This document shows, piece after piece, positions 1-7,942 of a DNA stretch of 64,000 nucleotides. The stretch is from Nodularia sp034931045 (GTDB taxonomy: Bacteria > Cyanobacteriota > Cyanobacteriia > Cyanobacteriales > Nostocaceae). The position numbers and the translations under genes were made by a program. The stretch lies in NCBI RefSeq assembly GCF_034931045.1, contig NZ_JAYGHH010000025.1, positions 6,971 to 70,970 on the forward strand, read 5' to 3'. Under the pieces are notes generated by a model. It ran no database searches. It was not told the DNA's origin and saw only the letters and a program-made list of their open reading frames with translations. Every line of letters starts with the position of its first letter. Positions within the stretch are counted from its first letter, which is position 1.

Positions 1-1204
1 CAGTTACATCCTTGGACGTAATTCTTAGCCATTTAGCAATTGTGCCAGCCGTTAACCCTTGACAAACTACCGTCATGATAATCGTTAAGAATACTAGAGC
101 TTTAATGGCATCACCACCATTAATACCGCGCTGTGTCAACGAAATGGCAAACAAAGAGGCTACAGAAGCCGAGACAATGCCTCTAGGAGCTACCCAGCTT
201 AAAAATAGTTTCTGTCGCCAATTCAAATCACTGTTCCAAGTACAACAGAGAATGTTAATGGGACGAACCACAAACATGAGTACTAAAACAGTAAAAACAC
301 TACCCCAACCCAAGGCAAACACACTAGCAATAGAAAGGTCAGCTGCTAGGAGAATAAATAGCACCGAAACGCTAAGAATTGTTAGTTGACCTTTAAAGCT
401 TCGTAATAATCGCTCTTCTGGTACTGATGAGTTAGCAAATACCGCCCCAGCTATAACCGTGGTCATGACTCCCGATTCACTACGAATCGTCTGTGCCACA
501 GTAAACAAACCCCAGAGAATCGCCAGTACCACCAGGTTTTTTAACTCTGGTGAGAGGAAATTAGCGCGTTTGAAAATCAAACTCATCAAGTAGCCTCCTG
601 CGCCACCAATTGCTGCCCCAACTCCCAGACGCATTAGTAAACCGATGATGGCATTGATGGGGTCGGCATCGCCATTCATAATGGTGTCTAGGACAACGAA
701 GGCGAGAATAGCTCCTACTGGGTCGATGAGAACTCCTTCTCCTTCTAAGATCGTTGCTACTTGACGATCTACATTGATTTGTTTTAATAGGGGACTAATT
801 ACAGTTGGCCCTGTGACTACAATAATGGAGCCGTAGAGAAAAGCTATATTCCAAGGGAATTCACCCAGCCAGTGGGCTGCCATACTACCACCAATTAAAG
901 TGATGAGTGTTCCCAAGGTGACGAGCAATTGTAGGCTGACTGAAACTCTACCCAATTCCTGTACATCCAGGTTGAGTCCGCCTTCAAATAAAATTATTGC
1001 CGTTGCTAGGGCAACAATCACTTCTAGTCCAGAACCTAGTACGTGAGGATGTAACACGCCCAGCCCATCGGAGCCAAGCAGAATGCCTAGTAGCAGTAAC
1101 AAGACAATACTAGGTAAGCGGAAGTATGCGGCCAACACCTGGGCGGTAATGCCTGCAACAACGACGCTCACTATCTGTAGGGTTATTTCAAAAGATGCTT
1201 CCAT
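1..1204 (-). CDS. CPA1-family Na+(K+)/H+ antiporter, C-terminus off window
   Basis: Inner-membrane cation/proton exchanger. Reading the minus strand from the ATG at 1204 gives an uninterrupted frame of about 400 residues that leaves the window at position 1. It is a chain of hydrophobic segments with the CPA1 core: a GGLNL segment near residue 85, a TGPTVISPLL segment, and an acidic transport motif EGEGVLIDPVGAI, where the DP pair takes the place of the ND/DP exchange residues. An R-G-I-V-S-A segment typical of NhaP/NHE proteins lies near the window edge. Homologues often carry a cytosolic TrkA-like C-terminal domain, which would be outside the window. Sodium versus potassium specificity cannot be read from the sequence. 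Confidence 0.88.
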   Translation of the reverse strand, partial: MEASFEITLQIVSVVVAGITAQVLAAYFRLPSIVLLLLLGILLGSDGLGVLHPHVLGSGLEVIVALATAIILFEGGLNLDVQELGRVSVSLQLLVTLGTLITLIGGSMAAHWLGEFPWNIAFLYGSIIVVTGPTVISPLLKQINVDRQVATILEGEGVLIDPVGAILAFVVLDTIMNGDADPINAIIGLLMRLGVGAAIGGAGGYLMSLIFKRANFLSPELKNLVVLAILWGLFTVAQTIRSESGVMTTVIAGAVFANSSVPEERLLRSFKGQLTILSVSVLFILLAADLSIASVFALGWGSVFTVLVLMFVVRPINILCCTWNSDLNWRQKLFLSWVAPRGIVSASVASLFAISLTQRGINGGDAIKALVFLTIIMTVVCQGLTAGTIAKWLRITSKDVT

Positions 1205-1580
1205 GTTGTAGATTTTGAGCTATATATTTCAAAATCTTTTGTAAAGAATAGTAAATATCACCTCTACAGAGTACAACATCACATCCTTTCTCCACAGAGA
1301 AATCCAGAGTTTTTTCATACTTAGTCCTACATATTACTCCATTTTTTCATGATTTGGAGAAACATCTGAAAAGTGCTGAGTGCTGAGTGGGGAAAGTTAT
1401 GAGTGAAGAAAGTTTTGAGTAAATTTCTTTCTCCTGCTCCCCTGCCCTCTGCCCCTTCTTCCTCTTGTTAGTATCAAACACCAAACAAAATTCCACAGCT
1501 ACATTCATCGCTGCTGATGCTATGGCATTGTGTACCTGAAGCACAAATTTAACTATAAAGTATGTCCTGCCGCCTATTTT
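1205..1580. other. Gene-free spacer with degenerate heptamer repeat
   Basis: No coding frame here is convincing. Around 1372-1392 there is a short GTGCTGA-type tandem repeat (AGTGCTGAGTGCTGAGTGG), a low-complexity motif that recurs at 27212-27282 and, in the other orientation, at 38401-38430. A T/C-rich stretch follows at 1425-1465. The upstream part should hold the antiporter promoter, but no clear -35/-10 pair is visible. Confidence 0.6.
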
Positions 1581-2057
1581 NNNNNNNNNNNNNNNNNNNN
1601 NNNNNNNNNNNNNNNNNNNNNNNNNNNNNNNNNNNNNNNNNNNNNNNNNNNNNNNNNNNNNNNNNNNNNNNNNNNNNNNNNNNNNNNNNNNNNNNNNNNN
1701 NNNNNNNNNNNNNNNNNNNNNNNNNNNNNNNNNNNNNNNNNNNNNNNNNNNNNNNNNNNNNNNNNNNNNNNNNNNNNNNNNNNNNNNNNNNNNNNNNNNN
1801 NNNNNNNNNNNNNNNNNNNNNNNNNNNNNNNNNNNNNNNNNNNNNNNNNNNNNNNNNNNNNNNNNNNNNNNNNNNNNNNNNNNNNNNNNNNNNNNNNNNN
1901 NNNNNNNNNNNNNNNNNNNNNNNNNNNNNNNNNNNNNNNNNNNNNNNNNNNNNNNNNNNNNNNNNNNNNNNNNNNNNNNNNNNNNNNNNNNNNNNNNNNN
2001 NNNNNNNNNNNNNNNNNNNNNNNNNNNNNNNNNNNNNNNNNNNNNNNNNNNNNNNNN
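1581..2057. other. Assembly gap (477 N)
   Basis: The run of N is 477 bases. It lies over the 3' end of the SRPBCC gene read from 2536. The length may be a scaffold estimate, so frame continuity across it means nothing. Confidence 0.99.
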
Positions 2058-2536
2058 CCACTATCCTCACCGTGGGAATAAGGCTCTAAACACCAGCTAC
2101 CAGAAAAGCCTTTGAAATCTCCTTCCACCATTGAGAAATTAATTGCTTTAGGGAAGCATTCTTCTAAGTCCAAAACTACACGCGCACAAAAGTTAAACTT
2201 GAGTAAGCGCTGAGAGCCAATTTGTTCTAGTCGAATACCACCCAGAGGATGTTCTAATATAGAGCTTTTAGCCAGATTAGGAATGAATTCTGGTAAGGCC
2301 TCATAATCTGTAAGGACTTTCCAGATGCGTTCAACAGGTTGAGGAATGCGGATTTTCGCCGTAATTTGGCGCTGTCTTTCGGCTATTTTTTCAACTTGAA
2401 CAGTCACATTTGGTGAGCCAACTGTATCAACAGTCAAGGTGTTTTCTAGCTGTATTTGATCACTAGCCGTGCTGGGATCAAGATGTTCTGCGATGTGGGA
2501 TTGTTTAGTCACTTTCGGAATATGGTTTGCTTTCAT
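2058..2536 (-). CDS. SRPBCC (START/COQ10-like) domain protein, cut by assembly gap
   Basis: About 160 N-terminal residues are visible before the N run. After a variable N-terminal stretch of about 55 residues comes a SRPBCC/polyketide-cyclase fold. Its I-P-Q-P-V-E-R-I-W-K-V-L-T-D-Y-E start is typical of the family, followed by L-P-E-F-I-P-N-L and a hydrophobic ligand-pocket strand region (F-S-M-V-E-G-D-F-K-G-F-S-G-S-W). Such proteins bind lipophilic ligands or modulate partners; no substrate can be inferred. The ATG at 2536 lies inside the upstream sensor-kinase gene (32-base overlap), so the two are probably translationally coupled. If the gap length were exact the frame would run to a stop at 1574 (320 residues), longer than usual; the real stop is more likely inside the gap. 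Confidence 0.75.
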
Positions 2537-4547
2537 CGGAAAATTGGGGCAAAGTCAGGGTGAAACAAACTTCACTCAGGGAAGAATCTGAGATTTGCAT
2601 ACTCTCAACAGCGATCGCCCCATTCAAGTGCTGTACTAAAGATTTGACTAGGGCAAGTCCCAGTCCAGTACCAGGATGCCAACGTCCTTTACCACGACGG
2701 AATTTGTCGAAAATATAGGTCGCTTCCTCTTCAGAAATGGCACGCCCTGTATTCGTCACTTTAATAATAACTTGATTGTTTTCGGCTTCAACTTGATGAA
2801 ATGCTTGCAAACGAACAACAGTATCATGCTCAGAATAGTTATAAGCATTATTTAACAACTCTTGCAGGATACGGTCAAAACTTTCTAGTTCGGTTTGGAG
2901 TGTTAAGGGTTTAGGGGGTAAATCTACGGTAATACTTAAACCTTTATCTCCTATCCTGCGCTCGAAAGCTGTACCTAATTCCTGAATTTTGCTATTTAAA
3001 TTAATAGTCTCAAATTGCAAGGGTTCTTGATCAGATTCCAGTTTCTGCAAGGTGAGCAAGTCATTGATTAAGTTAATTTCTTTGGTACATTCTTGTTCTA
3101 AAATGTCTAAATATTTAGCTTGACGCTCTGGTGCTATTCCCGGCAGACGTAAATTCTTAATTGACATCAGCATATTTGTCAGGGGATAACGCAAGCGATC
3201 GCTCATGTTGCTCAAAAATTCATCTTTGAGTTCATTAATTTCTCGCAGTTGTCCCACATATTGCCGTGTTTTCTCGTGCAGTTTGGCTTGGAGTTCCAGA
3301 CTGCTTTTTAATTTCGCCGTCCGTTCATCGACTACTGTCTGTACTTGCCTTAATGTTTGTGACTGAATTATGGCATTACTCACTTGGGCGCAGACCATTT
3401 CTACCAGATTTAATTCTGCCGATTGCCAATGGCGTGGTGCTGCCTGTTGTAAAACGAGGAATCCTAGAACTTTCCCTTGATTTTCTAAGGACATTAACAG
3501 CACTGTCGGTAAAGTCTCAATTTTAAATAATGGGGCTACTGTGCTAGTTTCTGGTATGTCTAGATAATCACTGATGATCACTGGGTTGCCAAAGTCTGTA
3601 AACACCCGTTGACACAAACTACAATCGGCAAGGCAAAACGTCTGAGCCAAAGTATCCGGCTTAACTGTCTGGGAATTTGGTCTTTCCCGGTTCCATTCAC
3701 CGATCACGGTAGCTTTGGCCTTGGGAATTTGTTTTTTAGGTTTAGTTCTGAATAATGGATCTGTGTATTTGAGTAAGATCAACAAACCCCGATCTGCTTG
3801 TAGTGATTCGGCAGTTGAGGCGATCGCTAATTGGAGCATTTGATTCAACTCCAAGTTACTCCTGCTTAGTACAGTTAATTGCTTAATTAAGCTTTGATGA
3901 TGGTTAGTTTTTTGGAGATATTGACATTGACTGGCAATCAACTGGGCTTGTATAACTTGAGAAAAGGCGATCGCGCAGGACGATTCTATATCTTTGAGCA
4001 GTTGTTTTTCTGACTCGTGCCAATTGTAATTCTCAAATTTTATCAAACAAATTACCCCGTTATTTTTGCCTCCCAACCGCGTAGGCAGTGCCAAAACAGC
4101 TTTAATCGGTAATGGCAGGTATTGACATCCAACGACCAAACTGTTTTGAATCGTAGAAATATTCTCTATGGTTAATGGTTCAGCAGCACATTGTACTACT
4201 GGTAAGTCCATCATTAACTGTTCCATAGAGAACATCTCGCTGGGGTGCGGCATTCGCAGATACTCATCAGAACACCAATTAGCCGCAGTCGCATGATCTG
4301 AGACTTCATGAGTCACTGTAACCAAGCAGCAACAGTCTACATTGAAAGTAATTCCTAGCAATTTAGCAATCTCTTGCAGCATTAATGCCGTTACCGAACT
4401 GTTGGCAATAATGTGGTTGATTCTTTGTGCCAGATAATGGACTAGTTCTTCCTGATGCTGCATCAGCTTCACTGGGTATGATTGTGTCCGTTCTAGGTTG
4501 TCCGGGTATTGTAATGGCAATGATAAATAATTGTTCATTCCTGGCAC
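2505..4547 (-). CDS. GAF-domain sensor histidine kinase with degenerate H box
   Basis: 680 residues, cytosolic, no membrane segment. Two GAF-like regions (about 60-200 and 235-400) precede a short coiled coil, a dimerisation/HisKA region (about 440-510) and a HATPase domain (about 550-675). The ATP-binding part looks intact: an N box E-L-L-N-N-A-Y-N-Y-S and a G box G-T-G-L-G-L-A-L-V. The H box, normally S-H-E-L-R-T-P-L, reads S-D-R-L-R-Y-P-L at residues 449-456, so the phospho-acceptor His is Asp450. The two changed codons lie inside a HIP1 octamer at 3195-3202. By family knowledge such a protein could bind ATP but could not autophosphorylate at the usual site. It overlaps the SRPBCC gene by 32 bases. 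Confidence 0.9.
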   Translation of the reverse strand: MPGMNNYLSLPLQYPDNLERTQSYPVKLMQHQEELVHYLAQRINHIIANSSVTALMLQEIAKLLGITFNVDCCCLVTVTHEVSDHATAANWCSDEYLRMPHPSEMFSMEQLMMDLPVVQCAAEPLTIENISTIQNSLVVGCQYLPLPIKAVLALPTRLGGKNNGVICLIKFENYNWHESEKQLLKDIESSCAIAFSQVIQAQLIASQCQYLQKTNHHQSLIKQLTVLSRSNLELNQMLQLAIASTAESLQADRGLLILLKYTDPLFRTKPKKQIPKAKATVIGEWNRERPNSQTVKPDTLAQTFCLADCSLCQRVFTDFGNPVIISDYLDIPETSTVAPLFKIETLPTVLLMSLENQGKVLGFLVLQQAAPRHWQSAELNLVEMVCAQVSNAIIQSQTLRQVQTVVDERTAKLKSSLELQAKLHEKTRQYVGQLREINELKDEFLSNMSDRLRYPLTNMLMSIKNLRLPGIAPERQAKYLDILEQECTKEINLINDLLTLQKLESDQEPLQFETINLNSKIQELGTAFERRIGDKGLSITVDLPPKPLTLQTELESFDRILQELLNNAYNYSEHDTVVRLQAFHQVEAENNQVIIKVTNTGRAISEEEATYIFDKFRRGKGRWHPGTGLGLALVKSLVQHLNGAIAVESMQISDSSLSEVCFTLTLPQFSDESKPYSESD

Positions 4548-5147
4548 GCTCTTGGATAATTACCCCATTTTTTGTGTATCCAATTTCTTGGCATATCCCT
4601 TCACCGTTGATGATGTTGCTACACCCTGACGAGTTGCAAATCTTTAAAAACAGTCTTTCACCTGTTATAGCCCTTTTCTATTTCAGATGACCAAGTTACT
4701 GATCTATTAAATTTTTGTCTATATAAGCATAAAAATATTTAAAATATACACAATCAGGCTGCATTCAGTACTGTTTAGCTATTTGTGCAGATTTCATTAG
4801 CTAACATTAGATTAGGATATCTTGCCGTGTAACTATACATAAACCGTATTTTCTCCTGATTTTAGACAAGAAATCTATAAATTTAACTGTATTAATACTG
4901 CTTTTACTAATGAATTTATGTATTTCTTCCTAAAAATCTTTTTGGAGTTAGGTAACTTTACTATTTTTTTGACAAAAAGCCCAATATTATGATTGCAGCA
5001 CGTCAGCGCCAAATGTAGTGAACCAATTTGGGAAAAGGTACTCAATAAGTCAACTAAGAGGCAGGATTCAGGGATAGGGTGGGTGCTTTGAAGTCGGTAT
5101 GCAGGAAAAACCCCAACTATATTACGAAAGGTAAACAAGGCGGAAAC

Positions 5148-5220
5148 CCTTACCAATGAACAATGACAAAGGACAAATGACGATCCCCAGCAGTTAACTT
5201 TATTTACACTAACTTACTTA
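5148..5220 (-). repeat. Dispersed intergenic repeat, copy 1
   Basis: Read on the minus strand, this 73-base block matches 10238-10302 over nearly its full length. Shared pieces include TAAGTAAGT, GTAAATAAAGTT, CTG-TGGGG, TCGTCATTTGTC, and ATTGGTAAGG. A shorter, more degenerate relative (GTAAATCAAGTTAACTGGTG) is at 7691-7725. No open frame spans it. Confidence 0.7.
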
Positions 5221-5395
5221 TGTATTAATAATCCTCAGTAATGTATCTAGAAGAACTAATGCAACACAACTTTGCTCATTTTGAGAATAGATACCTGATC
5301 TAAATTTTAATGTAATTTAATTTAAATAAAATTTAAGAGAGCAAATATTTTGTTGATAGAAAATTCCTCCCTAACAAGAATCAAGCTCAATTCTT

Positions 5396-5434
5396 AATGC
5401 AGCCCATTTGTACTCGTAAGTTATGGGCTGCATT
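5396..5434. terminator. 12-bp inverted repeat downstream of the RHH gene
   Basis: AATGCAGCCCAT at 5396-5407 is exactly complementary to ATGGGCTGCATT at 5423-5434, with a 15-base loop. It starts 26 bases past the stop of the minus-strand ribbon-helix-helix gene, so it may end that transcript, although no T-run follows the stem. Confidence 0.4.
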
Positions 5435-5460
5435 CACGGGAATAAAAGACGAATAAAAGA

Positions 5461-5796
5461 CTAAGAGGCTAAACTTTCGAGACTTAGAGGAACCATATCG
5501 CCATTCTTCGTTAGTCCTAATAACATCGGTTGTTGCGGTGGAATTAATTGACCTGTAAGTACACAACGTTCTTCTTGTTGAGCTGTCGCAGCTATACTAG
5601 CTCGAATATCGGCTTGCGAAAATCGAGGTTTCCACTCACCTGATTTTTGTTGTACATAATTCCAGAGGATATCCCTAATTAAAGCTTGATATCCCTGATT
5701 ACCAGCTATGTCTTTGAGTTTATCTTTAAGTTCCCGTTCCAAGCGGATACTGGTAACTTCCATGTCAGTGGTGGGAGTGCGAGCGATTGTATGCAT
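5461..5796 (-). CDS. Ribbon-helix-helix (CopG-like) domain protein
   Basis: 111 residues. Residues 12-50 look like a ribbon-helix-helix DNA-binding unit: a short strand E-V-T-S-I-R-L, then E-R-E-L-K-D-K-L-K-D-I-A and a second helix with the sequence Y-Q-A-L-I-R-D-I-L-W-N-Y. The remaining 60 residues (S-Q-A-D-I-R-A-S-I, then E-E-R-C-V-L-T-G-Q-L-I-P) match no domain I can name. RHH proteins are DNA-binding repressors or antitoxins, but no toxin gene is adjacent, so a free-standing regulator is more likely. It is a single-gene transcript with an inverted repeat just after its stop. Confidence 0.75.
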   Translation of the reverse strand: MHTIARTPTTDMEVTSIRLERELKDKLKDIAGNQGYQALIRDILWNYVQQKSGEWKPRFSQADIRASIAATAQQEERCVLTGQLIPPQQPMLLGLTKNGDMVPLSLESLAS

Positions 5797-6243
5797 AACT
5801 TTTGCTCCTAAAAGGTATGGACAGTATAGTAATACAAGTGTAGTATGTTTAAAGAAATCTTCAAATATGTGAAATTTGCTGTGAAATCAGTCCATACTAT
5901 CTCCACCGCCTTGTGTGCTACCATCTGCCGAGCCAGTTGGGAATTAGTCGCCGTGGAAATGGAGTATTTATTTATGGGCGATGGGAACCGAAAGCGTTGG
6001 CAAGTCACAGAGGATAATTATGATTTTAGATATATCAGTATGAGTGTTCTGAGTTTAAAACGGGAAATAAATCAAAGCAGTGGGGGCTACAGATTCAGGA
6101 ATACTGTACCCAGGTAAGACCAAGAAATTTTGTGGTCAAACTTGAACCCCCGCCTCACCCATAGGAGAAGCGGGGGTTTTTGATCGGCAGTCAAGCTGGA
6201 ATAGATGTGCAAGCAAACCTGGAATAACAGGAGAGCATCAGGA
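5797..6243. other. Spacer between divergent genes
   Basis: Overlapping open frames on both strands (5808-6008 minus, 5845-6117 plus) are of low quality and have no family resemblance. The only strong signal is the hairpin at 6145-6185. The left edge should carry the promoter of the minus-strand RHH gene. Confidence 0.5.
6145..6185 (+). terminator. Rho-independent terminator-like hairpin
   Basis: AACCCCCGC at 6145-6153 pairs with GCGGGGGTT at 6170-6178, followed by a T-run on the plus strand. It lies about 60 bases upstream of the gene starting at 6244, with no convincing plus-strand gene before it. It may end an unannotated short transcript from 5800-6140. Confidence 0.6.
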
Positions 6244-6657
6244 ATGTTGAAATTAACTTACACCGAGAGGAGCTTTTATTTAGAGTGTCTAACTCAGTCA
6301 CTAGAGACATGGGTGGCAAAGCGAGCAGTTTTTGCGCTGCGTATTGGGGAAAATTTATATGTTGAACCCAGCACGGCTTCCTTTCTGCTTCCTGTTGATT
6401 TACCAGGAATTGAGATACTCAAGGCGGAAATTAACCAATATAAAAGTGAAATTATTACCTTGTGCGCCTGTGATAGTCAGTATATGGAAGTCACTTTGAG
6501 GGGTTTTTGGCTATCAAATGGTTCTCGTGATGCTGTGGGTTTATTTGTTACCACTATCAGCGATGCGCCAGTTTCACCGATTGAGGTATTTTTGCATCAA
6601 CTTTGGCAAGAAGCACAAGCGGCTAATTCTGTGGTGAGCGAGTGGTATGATTCGTGA
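6244..6657 (+). CDS. Conserved cyanobacterial protein of unknown function
   Basis: 137 residues from the ATG at 6244, which has an AGGAG eight to ten bases upstream; an upstream in-frame start at 6205 lacks such a site and adds residues that look non-coding. The protein is compact, mixed alpha/beta and without signal peptide or membrane segment (M-L-K-L-T-Y-T-E-R-S-F-Y at the start, acidic W-Y-D-S at the end). I recognise no catalytic motif. It looks like the small, single-domain proteins common in filamentous cyanobacteria. Confidence 0.65.
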   Translation: MLKLTYTERSFYLECLTQSLETWVAKRAVFALRIGENLYVEPSTASFLLPVDLPGIEILKAEINQYKSEIITLCACDSQYMEVTLRGFWLSNGSRDAVGLFVTTISDAPVSPIEVFLHQLWQEAQAANSVVSEWYDS

Positions 6658-7020
6658 ACTCGTCATGACAAAAGAGGTAGGGGAGCAGGGTGTAGAGGGA
6701 ATTTGGAACTACCCCATCTAAAGGTTGATGTTGCTGTAAAGATAAATCAAATAAATTTCATTCTATAGGTCGATACAAGTGTGAACTATTGACCAGTAGA
6801 ATTGTGCAAGATGAAAATTGAAATTTGCTGGAAAAATATTTGTGTAAAACACATCAATTAATCAGGTATTTACAATTTGATTATTCAAAGCAGAAAATTT
6901 TCAAAAAATAACTAAGCAATCATTAATATTTTAATGCCTACTTTTTTTGTACATAAAGGCATTGACTTATTATCGAATGTGTAAATCTGGCGTTGTTGAA
7001 ACTGTTATCGAGGAGAAAAA
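6658..7020. other. AT-rich spacer upstream of exported protein gene
   Basis: No gene is visible. The last bases hold the GAGGAG ribosome-binding site (about 7010-7015) of the gene at 7021. The rest is AT-rich without a clear promoter match. Confidence 0.5.
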
Positions 7021-7380
7021 ATGAAGGTTTTTGATTTTGTGTTATCCATTCTCAGACCAGCAAGGTTCATAATTGTGGCTTCTGCTTGTACCCTACTATT
7101 TTTATCTAGCATATCACCTGTGTTTGCAATCAGTAGCTATCAAAGTGAACCACAGGAAGGCACTACACAACTTCTAGAAATTCAACGAAAAACTGACGAA
7201 ATGGCTAAATCAAATCCCTCTACATTGAAAGAGGTTCAAGAAAATTCAAATCAAGGGCTTAATGAAGTTCAGGGAAATGCTGACATTGAAAATATGAAGC
7301 GTCCTGAAAATTCCCAAAGTTCAACTTCAGTGGAAGAAAATGTGCAAAATTTCCTGGAAAAAGTGACAGGAAAAAAATAA
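7021..7380 (+). CDS. Small exported protein, low-temperature-induced-like
   Basis: 119 residues with a signal peptide: basic N-terminus, hydrophobic segment at about 15-35 and a likely A-x-A type cleavage after P-V-F-A. The mature part of about 80 residues is hydrophilic and rich in E, N, Q and S, with K-E-V-Q-E-N and N-E-V-Q-G-N repeats and a C-terminal N-F-L-E-K-V-T-G-K-K. It resembles a family annotated in Nostoc as low-temperature-induced; this is from memory of the sequence pattern. Product is probably periplasmic or lumenal. Good ribosome-binding site; monocistronic. Confidence 0.65.
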   Translation: MKVFDFVLSILRPARFIIVASACTLLFLSSISPVFAISSYQSEPQEGTTQLLEIQRKTDEMAKSNPSTLKEVQENSNQGLNEVQGNADIENMKRPENSQSSTSVEENVQNFLEKVTGKK

Positions 7381-7942
7381 AATAAGAGGAGAGGCAACTA
7401 TTACTGCCAGGCAGAATTAGAAACTCAAAATTCAAAATTCAAAAGCCTATTTTATTAGCCTTTTATTGGCAGGAATTACGCAAAATCATGAAAAAACGTT
7501 CGCGTAGCGTCTCCCCAGGGGAGAAGTTAAGAGGGTTTCAGAGAGTTCTTGCGTAAGTCCTAATTGATTTAAAATAGTTGTGTTATTTCCATTTACCTAT
7601 ACTAGAGATATTATTAAGATTCAAAACCCCGGTTTCTCAAAGTTATCGGGGTTCTGGGCTGGTTCTATAAAAATTACTCAATAGGTGTGTGTAAATCAAG
7701 TTAACTGGTGAGAGTGTCAAATAATGTAGTATAATCTATAGAATTAGGGATTTCGTGGCTCTTGTCGTTTTCCTAAAAACAGAAACATGGGTGAGCATTT
7801 ACCAGAATTTACTATATTTAAGTAACTCCCCAATCCCCTACAGCAGTGTTTTCTACCATCATGACGCAAGGGCCAATCTTAGTTAAGGGAAATTTCGGGG
7901 TCAACTTAACATAATTTGTTGTGCAGTCTCGCCTGTCAGATA
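7381..7942. other. Repeat-rich spacer upstream of the kinase gene
   Basis: Besides the MITE-like element, it holds a hairpin AACCCCG/CGGGGTT (7625-7631/7647-7653) and a degenerate copy of the dispersed repeat (7691-7725). A TATAAT at 7730-7735 could be a -10 box for the kinase gene, but no good -35 is at the right distance. Confidence 0.45.
7471..7561. mobile_element. MITE-like element with terminal inverted repeats
   Basis: AGGAATTACGCAA at 7471-7483 is an imperfect inverted copy of TTGCGTAAGTCCT at 7549-7561 (12 of 13 match). The 91-base element has no coding capacity and contains the internal GCGTAGCGTCTCCCC/GGGGAG palindrome common in Nostoc spacers. No clean target duplication is visible. 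Confidence 0.5.

Larger units (their letters stand above)
4548..5460. other. 913-base spacer with inverted repeat and dispersed repeat
   Basis: AT-rich and without a convincing gene. It contains a copy of a dispersed repeat (5148-5220, listed separately) and a 12-bp perfect inverted repeat at 5396-5407/5423-5434. The region upstream of 4547 should carry the sensor-kinase promoter. A 93-codon open frame on the minus strand (4875-5156) runs through repeat sequence and resembles no family. Confidence 0.6.

Noticed and set aside
4875..5156. 93-codon open frame on the minus strand
   Set aside because: It runs through repeat-like sequence, resembles no protein family and has no ribosome-binding site.
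5808..6117. Overlapping open frames on both strands
   Set aside because: Neither has protein-like composition throughout; the terminator-like hairpin downstream is not enough to call a gene.
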